Shown piece by piece: positions 16,182-24,097 of a stretch of 64,000 nucleotides of DNA. The stretch lies in assembly GCA_027482185.1 (NCBI GenBank), contig JAIXWF010000015.1, positions 434,001 through 498,000 of the forward strand, written 5' to 3'. This DNA is from Opitutaceae bacterium (GTDB lineage: Bacteria; Verrucomicrobiota; Verrucomicrobiia; Opitutales; Opitutaceae). Within the stretch, counting starts at the first letter, position 1, and each line of letters opens with the position of its first letter. The notes under the pieces were generated by a model that saw only the letters and a program-made list of their open reading frames with translations, was not told the DNA's origin and made no database searches. The position numbers and the translations under genes were made by a program.

Positions 16182-16919
16182 ATGTTCACCATCATCGGCG
16201 GCGACGGCAAAGAGTACGGTCCCGTGACGGCGGATCAGGTCCGCGCCTGGATCGCGGGCGGCCGGGCCAACCTCGACACGCAGGCGAAGGCGGTCGGCTC
16301 CGACGAATGGCGCCGGCTCGGCGACTACGCCGAATTCGCGCCCGGCGGCGGCGTGCCGCCCCCGCCCTTGAGCGCACCGCCGTTCCCGGCCGCCGCCGCG
16401 CCCGCGGCCGCCGGCTTCACCGCCGCCGCCCCGACGACGCTCGTGCCCGCCGGCCGCATTGTCCGGCTCGGCGCCGCCGTCCTCGATTCGTTGCTGGCGT
16501 CGGTGGCGATCTTGCCCGGCATTTTGCTGATGGGCCCCTCTTTCCTCGCTCTGGTCACGGCCTACACCCGCGGCGAGCAGCCGGACATTGCGGCGATCGG
16601 CGGCGCCGGCCTCGTGCTCGGCGGCCTCGTCGCCGCCGCCGGCTGGTTCGTGCAGTTCGTGATCCAAGTTTGGCTGATCAGCACGCGCGGGCAGTCGATC
16701 GGCAAAAAGCTCCTCGGCATCCGGATCGTGAAGTTCGCGGACCACACCAACCCCGGCTTTCTGCACGGCTGGTTCCTGCGCAACTTCATCCGCGGCGTGA
16801 TCCAGATGGTGCCCTACATCGGCTTCGTCTTCGCCCTCGTCAACCTCGCGTTCATCTTCGGCGAGCAGCGCCGCTGCCTGCACGATCTCATCGCGGGCAC
16901 GAAGGTCGTGAACGCCTGA
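16182..16919 (+). CDS. GYF_2 plus RDD-domain membrane protein
   Basis: 245 residues. Residues 1-55 are a GYF_2-type domain (MFTIIGGDGKEYGPVTADQV, GDYAEF) of the sort that sits on the cytoplasmic side of many bacterial membrane proteins. A Pro/Ala linker follows, then an RDD domain with three to four transmembrane helices (IVRLGAAVLDSLLASVAIL; STRGQSIGKKLLGIRIV; EQRRCLHDLIAGTKVV). RDD proteins are proposed to be ion or solute transporters or scaffolds. Convergent with the buf-like operon, 19 bases apart. Confidence 0.85.
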   Translation: MFTIIGGDGKEYGPVTADQVRAWIAGGRANLDTQAKAVGSDEWRRLGDYAEFAPGGGVPPPPLSAPPFPAAAAPAAAGFTAAAPTTLVPAGRIVRLGAAVLDSLLASVAILPGILLMGPSFLALVTAYTRGEQPDIAAIGGAGLVLGGLVAAAGWFVQFVIQVWLISTRGQSIGKKLLGIRIVKFADHTNPGFLHGWFLRNFIRGVIQMVPYIGFVFALVNLAFIFGEQRRCLHDLIAGTKVVNA

Positions 16920-16938
16920 CGCGCCTCCGCGCGGCGGT

Positions 16939-17400
16939 TCACTTGCGGCCCAGGACGGCGTCGAGCGACAGCCGGCCCGGCCCGAAGGCGAACACGATCG
17001 CGCTCGCGAGCAGGAAGAGAAACGGCGCCGCCTCGGTGAACTTGTCCGGCTCGCCGGCGAACAGCGCCGCGGCCTCCGCGCGGTGCGCGGTCGCATAGGC
17101 CACCGCCATCGTCGCCAGCAGCGGCACGCTCGCGAGCCGCGCCCCGAGCCCCGCGAGGAGCAGCAACCCGCCGCCGCACTCGACGGCTCCGGCCAGAAAC
17201 GCGTTCACCTGCGGCAGCGGCAGGCCGAGCTCGGTGAAGAACGCCGTGGTCTGGCCGAGGTTCATCAGCTTGCCCTTGCCGGCGACGAAGAACGACCAGC
17301 CCCACCAGCCCCGCACCAGCAGCAGCAGGACGGGCTGCACCCACGTACCGGCGGTCACGGCAAGCGTTTCCAATTTGGACCAAAGCGCGGCGAATTTCAT
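16939..17400 (-). CDS. DoxX-family membrane protein of the bufferin-type operon
   Basis: 153 residues, four predicted transmembrane helices with the DoxX pattern (PVLLLLVRGWWGWSFFVAGKGKLMN, AFLAGAVECGGGLLLLAGLG, TEAAPFLFLLASAIVFAFGPG). It follows the DUF2063 gene by 46 bases on the same strand. DoxX-like proteins are frequent fourth members (BufD/HvfD) of MNIO operons and are thought to act in membrane redox or handling of the modified peptide. Assignment rests on family plus context. It faces the RDD gene convergently. Confidence 0.8.
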   Translation of the reverse strand: MKFAALWSKLETLAVTAGTWVQPVLLLLVRGWWGWSFFVAGKGKLMNLGQTTAFFTELGLPLPQVNAFLAGAVECGGGLLLLAGLGARLASVPLLATMAVAYATAHRAEAAALFAGEPDKFTEAAPFLFLLASAIVFAFGPGRLSLDAVLGRK

Positions 17401-17446
17401 GCGGATGGGAGGGCCGCGCGGCGGAAACATTCCCGAAGCACGGGAT

Positions 17447-18397
17447 TTAATTTTTCCCGCGCGCGCAGAACCAACCGAAGCCCATCCACGCGGCGAACCA
17501 CGCCTGCACCTGCGCCGGCCGCACGCGCGGGCCGCCGGCGGCCACCGCGGCCGCGAGGGTCCGGCCCGCCGCCAGCGCGGACAGGATGCGGCAGGCCGCG
17601 GGTTCGAGCCGCTTGTAATACAGGCGGTTGTCCAGGCGGTGGACGGCCACATACACGCGCTGCCGCCGCGGCCGCGCCACCCGGCGGGCGGCGGCCCGCG
17701 ACGCCACCCCGTCGACCGCATGGCTCGCCGCGGAGCGGAGCGCGTCCCGCTGCTTCACCGCGAGCACGTAGTCGTCCACCGGCCACGCGGCCGTGAGCAG
17801 AGTCACATAGGGCTGCAGGCGGAGCCGGAGCCGCGTCGGCGCCGCGCCCGCGATGTCCGCCGCCCCGAGCACCGGCCGCGCCTCGCCGTCGAAAGCCACC
17901 GTCTGCGCCCATTCGAAATCCGCGACCGCCGCGGCGAAAGCCGCATGCCGCCCGGCCCACCGCGGGTGCGCCCGCAGGAAAGCCGGCAGGCGCGCGCAGA
18001 GATTCCGCAACGTGAACGACCGCGACGGCTGCGCCGCCAGGTAGGCGCGCACCAGCGCGTCGAATCGCCGCTCGCCCAGCAAAGCCCGCAGCCCGGGCGC
18101 ATCCTCGTGCACGCAGTCGATGAGCCGGAACCAATAGCTGCGGCTGTAGATCTGCAGGCGCTCGAAGGGACTGATCCGTCCGCCCGGCCGGATGACCTCG
18201 GCGGCGACCTCCGCCATCGGCCGGCCGTCGAGCCAGCGCGGCTGCAGTCCGTCCGAAGGTGTCAGCGGCCGCACCAGCGCGTGCAGCATCCAGCGCTGCA
18301 GGGCCCGCAGGTCGGCGTCGGTCCGCAGCGCCGCCGGCACGCGCCGCGGCGGCGGCCGAAGCCCGGCGGGAGGCGCGGGGACGCGGCGGCGCTTCAT
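17447..18397 (-). CDS. bufC: DUF2063 partner protein (BufC-like) of the MNIO RiPP operon
   Basis: 316 residues. The N-terminal half carries the DUF2063 signature (LRALQRWMLHALVRPL, GRISPFERLQIYSRSYWFRL, DCVHEDAPGLRALLGERRFD, LVRAYLAAQPSRSFTLRNL), and the rest is a second helical region. In MNIO systems this partner binds the precursor peptide and presents it to the enzyme. Its ATG overlaps the TGA of the MNIO gene (ATGA, 4 bp), so the two are translationally coupled. A basic, Pro-rich extension of about 20 residues at the N-terminus is unusual. Confidence 0.87.
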   Translation of the reverse strand: MKRRRVPAPPAGLRPPPRRVPAALRTDADLRALQRWMLHALVRPLTPSDGLQPRWLDGRPMAEVAAEVIRPGGRISPFERLQIYSRSYWFRLIDCVHEDAPGLRALLGERRFDALVRAYLAAQPSRSFTLRNLCARLPAFLRAHPRWAGRHAAFAAAVADFEWAQTVAFDGEARPVLGAADIAGAAPTRLRLRLQPYVTLLTAAWPVDDYVLAVKQRDALRSAASHAVDGVASRAAARRVARPRRQRVYVAVHRLDNRLYYKRLEPAACRILSALAAGRTLAAAVAAGGPRVRPAQVQAWFAAWMGFGWFCARGKN

Positions 18398-19245
18398 CGC
18401 GGGTCCGCGGCGCGCGCGCCGGCGAGGTAGGTGTCGGCCTTCAGCGCCTCGGCATGGACTTCGTCGAACGACGGGATTTTGTCGTCCCACTCGAGCAACG
18501 TCGCCGTCACGCCCGCCCCGCGGATCGCGCGGTCGTAGAGCCGCCAGACCGGGTCGGGCACGGGGTGGTCGTGCGTATCCAGAATGTAATGCTCGAAGCG
18601 CGTGTGGCCGGCGACGTGGATCTGGCCGACGCGGTCGAGCGGCACGCCGCGGAGGTAATCCAACGGGTCGAAACCGTGGTTCTCCGACGAGACGTAGATG
18701 TTGTTCACGTCGAGCAGGATTCCGCAGTCGGCCTGCTCGGCGACTTCGGCGAGGAATTCCCATTCCGCCATCTCGCTGGCGTTGAACTCGGCGTAGCTGC
18801 TGACGTTCTCGACGCAGATCGGCACCTCGAGAAAATCGCGCACTTCGCGGATCTTCCCGGCGGTGCGGCGGGCGGCGGAAAACGTGTAGGGCATCGGCAG
18901 CAGGTCGTGCGAATACGTGCCGTCGACGCTGCCCCAGCAAAGATGGTCGGAAAGCCACGGCGTGCGCGTGCGGCGCACGAGCGCCTTGAGTTTCCGCAGG
19001 TGCGCGCGGTCGGGCCGGTCGGCGGATCCGAAATAGAGCGACACGCCGTGCTGCACGACGCGGTACTGCTCGAGGATCCGGTCGAGCACTTCGAGCGGCC
19101 GGCCGCCGTCGACCATGAAGTTTTCGGAAATGATCTCGAACCACGCGCAGACGGGTTTGCGCTCGAGGATATGCCGGTAGTGCGGCACGCGCAGCCCGAG
19201 GCCGATGCCGTAGTCGGTGAAACCGTTGAAGCGGTTGGCGGGCAT
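18394..19245 (-). CDS. bufB: DUF692 multinuclear iron oxidase (MNIO), BufB-like RiPP-modifying enzyme
   Basis: 283 residues, a TIM-barrel of the DUF692/MNIO family. Family motifs are all visible: GLRVPHYRHIL, FEIISENFM, HGVSLYFGS, LSDHLCW, ENVSSYAEF, LLDVNNIYVSSENHGFDP, IHVAGH, THDHPVPDPVW and LLEWDD, providing the His/Asp/Glu ligands for two or three iron ions. MNIO enzymes oxidise cysteines of a co-encoded peptide, for example to thiooxazole or oxazolone-thioamide groups that bind copper. ATG at 19245 is 80 bases after the Cys-rich precursor gene. The longer upstream reading frame overlaps that gene and is not used. Confidence 0.93.
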   Translation of the reverse strand: MPANRFNGFTDYGIGLGLRVPHYRHILERKPVCAWFEIISENFMVDGGRPLEVLDRILEQYRVVQHGVSLYFGSADRPDRAHLRKLKALVRRTRTPWLSDHLCWGSVDGTYSHDLLPMPYTFSAARRTAGKIREVRDFLEVPICVENVSSYAEFNASEMAEWEFLAEVAEQADCGILLDVNNIYVSSENHGFDPLDYLRGVPLDRVGQIHVAGHTRFEHYILDTHDHPVPDPVWRLYDRAIRGAGVTATLLEWDDKIPSFDEVHAEALKADTYLAGARAADPR

Positions 19246-19325
19246 GGCCGGAGCGAAATGGCGGATTCGGAAAACGGAAAAACGCGGCCGGCTCCCGGCG
19301 CCGGCCGCGGGCCCCCTGAAAGCGA

Positions 19326-19595
19326 TCAGCTCTTCTTCGGCTCCGGCTTCTTCTCCATCGTGGAGCAGCCGCCCTTGCCCTTGCAGGAATTCTTGGACTT
19401 GCAGCCGTTGTCGCCGGCCTTGCAGCCGCCCTGGCCCTTGCAGGCGTTCTTGCCCTTGCAGTCGTGTTTGCCGGCGTCGGATTTCTGCACGGTCTTGCCG
19501 GCGGTCTCGGCGGCGAGGGCGCGGGAAGCAAGCGCACCGGAATAGAGGCCGGCCACGGCGGCGGCGGTGATGAGGAGGCGGGTGGATTTGGTCAT
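19326..19595 (-). CDS. bufA: Bufferin-type Cys-rich RiPP precursor (BufA2-like)
   Basis: 89 residues from ATG 19595. Signal peptide LLITAAAVAGLYSGALASRA followed by AAETAGK, then a core with six cysteines arranged as two matching units, DCKGKNACKGQGGC and GCKSKNSCKGKGGC, and a Lys/Pro tail. The CKGxNxCKGxGGC pattern is that of the BufA2 class of precursors modified by MNIO enzymes. The modified peptide is expected to be exported to the periplasm and bind copper. First gene of the four-gene operon. No copper-responsive operator could be recognised upstream in 19596-19748. Confidence 0.85.
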   Translation of the reverse strand: MTKSTRLLITAAAVAGLYSGALASRALAAETAGKTVQKSDAGKHDCKGKNACKGQGGCKAGDNGCKSKNSCKGKGGCSTMEKKPEPKKS

Positions 19596-19748
19596 GGGGA
19601 GGAACGGACGGAGGTTGGAACCGCGCCGCCGCACCATGCGACGAACCGCGGACGCACATCAGAGCAACCGCCGCCGCGTTTATTCCGCGGCCGCCGAAAA
19701 AATCCTCCGCCCCCGCGGCATCCGGGATTCGGATACCACCGTGCCGGC

Positions 19749-19780
19749 AAAAAAAGCGGGGCGGGTTTGCACCCGCCCCG
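19749..19780 (-). terminator. Intrinsic terminator of the three-repeat protein gene
   Basis: A 10-bp perfect stem (CGGGGCGGGT 19757-19766 / ACCCGCCCCG 19771-19780) with loop TTGC. Read on the minus strand it is followed by seven T residues (19755-19749). It lies 8 bases past the stop at 19789 and insulates the buf-like promoter region from the gene upstream. Confidence 0.9.
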
Positions 19781-19788
19781 GAGCGAAA

Positions 19789-21561
19789 TCACTCGGCTTT
19801 TTTGCCGCGGCCGCGACCGCCGCGGCGGGACGGCTTCTTGTCGCCGTCGGCTTCGCCGCCTTCGGCCGCGTCGTCTTCCTCGTCGCCCGCCTCGTCCTCT
19901 TCGCCGACCTTGTCGGCGAATTTCGACGCTTTGGCGTTGAGCCAGAGGTCGCCGCGGCCGTTGCGGTTGAACCAGAAGATCTCGCCGGCGTGCTCGACGA
20001 ACACGGGCTTCTCGCGCGGCTTCTCCGGCACCTTCAGGCCGACGGCCACGAGCGTGGCGACGAGGTCGTCGACCGGCTTGTTGAGATCTTCGGCGAGCCG
20101 CTCGGCCTTGCCGGCAAACGCGCCCGTCTTCGTCTCCTTCAACAGCAGACGGATACCGGCGAGCACGCTGTCGCCCACCGGGGCGGCCGGAGCAGCCGGA
20201 GCGGCGGATGATTCAGCGGACGCAGCCGGAACGTCGGTTGCCACGGGAGCCACGGCAGGCTCCGCGGCCGGCGCGGAGTCGGAAGCCGGGGCGGCCGGCG
20301 CGCCATCGGGCGCGGGCGCCTGGCCATCGGGGGCCGGAGCTGCGCCGGCTTCGGCGCCGGCCGGAGCCGCCGCATCGCTGGCCGCGGCCGCGGCGGCGGT
20401 TTCGCCGCCCTTCTTTTCGCGGCCGTTGATCCAGAGGCCGCCGCGGGAATCGAGATTGAGCCACCAGAGCTCGTTGCCGAATTCCGAATACACGGGCTTG
20501 TCGGCCGCGGCGGCGGGAATCGTCAGGCCGAGGGAGGCAAACGCCGTCTTGAGTTCGGCTTCGTTGGTGCGCAGCGCCCGCGAGAGGAAACTCGCGCTGC
20601 CCGAACCGCCGGGGCCGCGCCGGTTGCGGCGCATGTGCGGACGGATCTTGGCGAGCAATTCGGCACCGGCCGGCAACGGCGCCGGAGGAATTTCGGATTT
20701 CGGAGTGCGGGTTGCGGATTGCGAACTTTCGGCCTCGGACGGCGTTCCGTTTTCGGCCAATTCCGGTTTCCGGTCTCCGACTTCGGCATTCGGGTTGGCC
20801 GGCGCCGGGGCCTTGGCGGGATCTTCCTCGATCACGATCCGCTGGGCCTTGACGGAACGGAACACCGGACGCGGCTTTTCCTTGGTGTTGATCCAAAGTT
20901 CGCCGCGGCGGTTGATGTTCAGCCAATAAAGATCGCCGTCGTATTCGATGTGCTCGGGCTTGGAATCCTCGTCGATCGGCAGCACGAAGCCGCACTCCAC
21001 GAGTGCACCCTTGAGGTCCTCTTCGGCCTGGTCCCATTTCTTGGCCAGATAATCGACGCCGACGGACATGCCCGGGCCGCGTTGGTTGCGGCGCATGTGC
21101 GGTTTGATCGCATCGAAAAACGTCGGCAGCTCGTCTTCCTCGGCCGTGAGCTTGTCCCACTCGTCCTTCTCCTCTTCCGCGACCTCGGGATCGTCGTCGC
21201 GGGACGTGTCGACCGGCTTGCGGAAACCGTCGTCGGGCGCGGTCTTTTCCTCGAGGAAACTCGGGGCGCGTTCCTCGGCGGGCGCGGGCTGGTTGGCGGC
21301 CTTGAATTTGGCCTCGAACTCGGCGCGCAGTTTCTCGGCCTCGGCCTTCGCGGCGGCCGCGGCGGCGTCCTGGAGCGTCCAGTCGCGCTGCGTCGAGCGC
21401 CGGGCCAAGCCCGTGAACGCCAGAAAGTTGTCCGGATGCGGCTGGAACTGGATGATCTCCCACTCTTCGCGGCCGAGATCGTTCAGAAATTTTTCCAGCA
21501 AGGCGGGCGTGGCGAATCCGCCTTTGCCGCTCGTGATGACCTTGTATTCCCAAAGTGACAT
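19789..21561 (-). CDS. Three-repeat protein with DUF4177-like N-terminus
   Basis: 590 residues. Residues 1-61 (MSLWEYKVITSGKGGFATPA, then GREEWEIIQFQ) resemble DUF4177. Three copies of an approximately 85-residue unit follow at about 145-228, 298-384 and 462-547. The first two share PHMRRNxRGPG, and all end in a (Y/W/F)WLNxxxRGxLWxN motif; the third is more diverged. Linkers are Ala/Pro-rich and the C-terminus is acidic then basic (SRRGGRGRGKK), suggesting nucleic-acid or ribosome contact. I do not recognise the unit by name. The linker at residues 257-291 is encoded by a heptamer repeat array. Function unknown. Confidence 0.75.
   Translation of the reverse strand: MSLWEYKVITSGKGGFATPALLEKFLNDLGREEWEIIQFQPHPDNFLAFTGLARRSTQRDWTLQDAAAAAAKAEAEKLRAEFEAKFKAANQPAPAEERAPSFLEEKTAPDDGFRKPVDTSRDDDPEVAEEEKDEWDKLTAEEDELPTFFDAIKPHMRRNQRGPGMSVGVDYLAKKWDQAEEDLKGALVECGFVLPIDEDSKPEHIEYDGDLYWLNINRRGELWINTKEKPRPVFRSVKAQRIVIEEDPAKAPAPANPNAEVGDRKPELAENGTPSEAESSQSATRTPKSEIPPAPLPAGAELLAKIRPHMRRNRRGPGGSGSASFLSRALRTNEAELKTAFASLGLTIPAAAADKPVYSEFGNELWWLNLDSRGGLWINGREKKGGETAAAAAASDAAAPAGAEAGAAPAPDGQAPAPDGAPAAPASDSAPAAEPAVAPVATDVPAASAESSAAPAAPAAPVGDSVLAGIRLLLKETKTGAFAGKAERLAEDLNKPVDDLVATLVAVGLKVPEKPREKPVFVEHAGEIFWFNRNGRGDLWLNAKASKFADKVGEEDEAGDEEDDAAEGGEADGDKKPSRRGGRGRGKKAE
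20690..20793. repeat. Heptamer repeat array inside a coding region
   Basis: On the coding (minus) strand the array reads CGCAATC CGCAACC CGCACTC CGAAATC CGAAATT, and further upstream GAGACCG GAAACCG, with TC (or GA) at the same phase as in the intergenic arrays. It encodes the linker between the first and second repeats of the 590-residue protein. Confidence 0.75.
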
Positions 21562-21741
21562 AGTTTGCGCCACGCCCAGCGCGGCGAATGACCCATCCCA
21601 AAAGCCCGGGAGGTTGCCGAGCACTAAATCGCCGGGAAACCGATTCGTCGCCCCTCGGACAACAGGCCATCCGTCATAAACGCCTTCGCCGGCCCGCCCC
21701 CGCCCTTGCACCGCCGTCGTTCCAACCCACCCTTCCGCGCC

Positions 21742-23838
21742 ATGGTCCGCCGTCCGCTCCTCGTTTTCCTGCGCCTGCTCGGCGGCACGGCGGCCGCCCT
21801 CGGCGCCGCGGCAACGCGCGCGCAAACCGTGCGGCTCGATCCCGAGGTGGTCACCGCCTCCCGCCTCGCCCAACCGCCCGCGCAGGCCGCGGCCACCATC
21901 CGGCTGCTCGAGGCGAACGCCCTGCGCGCGTCGCCGGCCGCCACACTCGACGGCGCCCTCCGCGCGATCCCGGGCTTCAGTCTCTTCCGCCGCAGCGACA
22001 GTTTCTCCGCCAACCCCACGGCCCAGGGGGTCTCCCTCCGCGGTCTCGGCCCGAGCGGCGCCAGCCGTTCCCTCGTGCTGCTCGACGGCGTCCCGCTCAA
22101 CGATCCCTTCGGCGGCTGGGTCGCCTGGGCCAAGCTCCCGCGCGAATCGCTGCAACAAGCCGAGCTCGTGCCCGGCGGCGGCGCCACCGCCTGGGGCAAC
22201 GCCGCCCTCGGCGGCGTCATGCAGCTCCTCTTCGCCGCTCCCGAAAACCAAACCACCCGCGCCGCCGTCACCGCCGGCAGCTTCGGCACGCGCAGCGCCG
22301 AATTCGCCCACGCGCAACCGGGCCGCAACGCGATCCTCGACGTCGCCGCACGGGCTTTCGCGACCGATGGTTTCGCGCTCGTCGCCCCGGAACGCCGCGG
22401 CCCCATCGACGTCCCCGCCTGGAGCCGCCACCGCTGGGCCTCCGCCCGCTGGCGCCAAACGCTCGGCCCCGCGCTCGGCCTCACCGCCAATTTCCGCACC
22501 TTCGAGGAAAAGCGCGGCAACGGCACGCCCTACCAACGCAACGGCTCCCGCGAAAACTTCGGGTCCTTCGGCTTCAACGGCCGCCCTGCGGCCACGTTTG
22601 CCTGGTCCGCCGTCGCGTATGTCCAAGATCAATCCTTCGCCTCGACGTTCAGCGGCGTGAACGCCGCGCGCACCGCCGAGACGCCCGCCAGCGACCAATT
22701 CGCCGTGCCGGCCACGGCCGCAGGTGCCGCCGCCTCCGGCACGTGGAAACACGCCGACGGTGCGCGCACCGTCGCGGGCGCCGACGCCCGCTTCGTCCGC
22801 GGCGAAACCCGCGAACACTTCACGTTCGTCGCCGGCAATTTCACCCGCCTGCGCGTCGCCGGCGGCCGCCAGACCGTCGCCGGGCTCTTCGCCGTGCACG
22901 AACGCCCGCTCGCCGCCGGCCTCCGCGCCACCCTCGGCGCGCGCGTCGACCGTTGGCGCGACACCGACGGCCTCCGCCGCGAATCCGACCGCGCCACCGG
23001 CACGCTCTCGCGCAACGACCGCTACGCCGATCTGGCCGACCACGAAGTCAGCCCCAACGCCGGCCTTGTCTGGCAACCCGCCCCGGCCTGGCGTTTCCGC
23101 GCCCACGCGCAGCACGCGTTCCGCCGCCCCACTTTGAACGAACTGCACCGCCCGTTCCGCGTCGGCGCCAATGTCACCGAAGCCAACGCCGCCCTCCGCA
23201 CCGAACATGTCCTCGGCGCCGAACTCGGCGCCGAATGGTCGCCCGCCGGCACCGGGCTCGTGCTCGGCGCGGTCGCATTCGCGAACGATTTCCGCGACGC
23301 CGTCGGCAACGTCACCCTCGCCCGCGGCCCGGGCGCGTTTCCCCTCTTCGGCACCCTAGCCGCCGGCGCCGTCGGCCGCCAACGCCTCAACCTCGACCGC
23401 ACGCGCGTCCAAGGCCTTGAACTTTCCGCCCGCTGGTCGCCGCGGGCCGACTTCGCCTTCACCGCCGACTATTTGGGCAACCAGGCCGAGGTCCGCTGCG
23501 CCGCCGTCGCGCCCGCCCTCGTCGGCAAACGCGTCGCCCAGGTCCCGCGGCACAGCGCGGCCTTCGGCGCCGTGTGGCGCGCACCGGGCGGCGTCGTCGT
23601 GACGCCGCGCCTGCGCACCTTGGGCCGCCAATTCGAGGACGACGAAAACCAACTCCGCCTCGGCGCCGTCGCCATCGTGGATCTCGGGCTCAGCCGCCCG
23701 CTCACGCGCCAGCTGGAGCTCTTCGTCTCCGCCGAAAATCTCGGCCGCGCCCGCATCGAAACCGGCCGCAGCGCCGACGGCGTCGTAAACACCGGCACCC
23801 CGCGGCTGGTTTTCGGCGGCGTGAGGGGAGTTTGGTAA
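21742..23838 (+). CDS. TonB-dependent outer-membrane receptor
   Basis: 698 residues from ATG 21742 (a TTG at 21706 is in frame but adds only a basic stretch). Signal peptide (LLVFLRLLGGTAAALGAAAT), a TonB-box-like EVVTA, a plug domain (AIPGFSLFRRSDSFSANPTA, VSLRGLGPSGASRSLVLLDG, VPLNDPFGGW) and a 22-strand-type barrel ending with a C-terminal Trp, as in BtuB/FhuA-like receptors. It imports a substrate, perhaps a vitamin or metal complex, at the cost of proton-motive force. I found no cobalamin riboswitch in the 180-base leader, so the ligand is open. No ABC or ExbBD genes adjacent. Confidence 0.9.
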   Translation: MVRRPLLVFLRLLGGTAAALGAAATRAQTVRLDPEVVTASRLAQPPAQAAATIRLLEANALRASPAATLDGALRAIPGFSLFRRSDSFSANPTAQGVSLRGLGPSGASRSLVLLDGVPLNDPFGGWVAWAKLPRESLQQAELVPGGGATAWGNAALGGVMQLLFAAPENQTTRAAVTAGSFGTRSAEFAHAQPGRNAILDVAARAFATDGFALVAPERRGPIDVPAWSRHRWASARWRQTLGPALGLTANFRTFEEKRGNGTPYQRNGSRENFGSFGFNGRPAATFAWSAVAYVQDQSFASTFSGVNAARTAETPASDQFAVPATAAGAAASGTWKHADGARTVAGADARFVRGETREHFTFVAGNFTRLRVAGGRQTVAGLFAVHERPLAAGLRATLGARVDRWRDTDGLRRESDRATGTLSRNDRYADLADHEVSPNAGLVWQPAPAWRFRAHAQHAFRRPTLNELHRPFRVGANVTEANAALRTEHVLGAELGAEWSPAGTGLVLGAVAFANDFRDAVGNVTLARGPGAFPLFGTLAAGAVGRQRLNLDRTRVQGLELSARWSPRADFAFTADYLGNQAEVRCAAVAPALVGKRVAQVPRHSAAFGAVWRAPGGVVVTPRLRTLGRQFEDDENQLRLGAVAIVDLGLSRPLTRQLELFVSAENLGRARIETGRSADGVVNTGTPRLVFGGVRGVW

Positions 23839-23842
23839 GGGA

Positions 23843-24013
<171 letters not shown>

Positions 24014-24097
24014 TACGACATCCAAGCGTGCCTTTTCGCGCGTATGGGTTTTGCTGCGAGCGGCGGAATAAACCGCCGCCCCACGCCTCCCATCCCC

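Noticed and set aside
18394-19659. A 421-residue start for the MNIO enzyme
   Set aside because: The upstream part overlaps the Cys-rich precursor in another frame; MPANRFNGF at 19245 matches DUF692 N-termini.
21562-21741. Cobalamin riboswitch before the TonB receptor
   Set aside because: The conserved riboswitch core (GCCACTG and GGGAA elements in order) is not present on either strand.
19789-23208. Extension of the three-repeat gene upstream to a 1139-codon frame
   Set aside because: The extra part is antisense to the TonB receptor; the ATG at 21561 begins the recognisable DUF4177-like domain.
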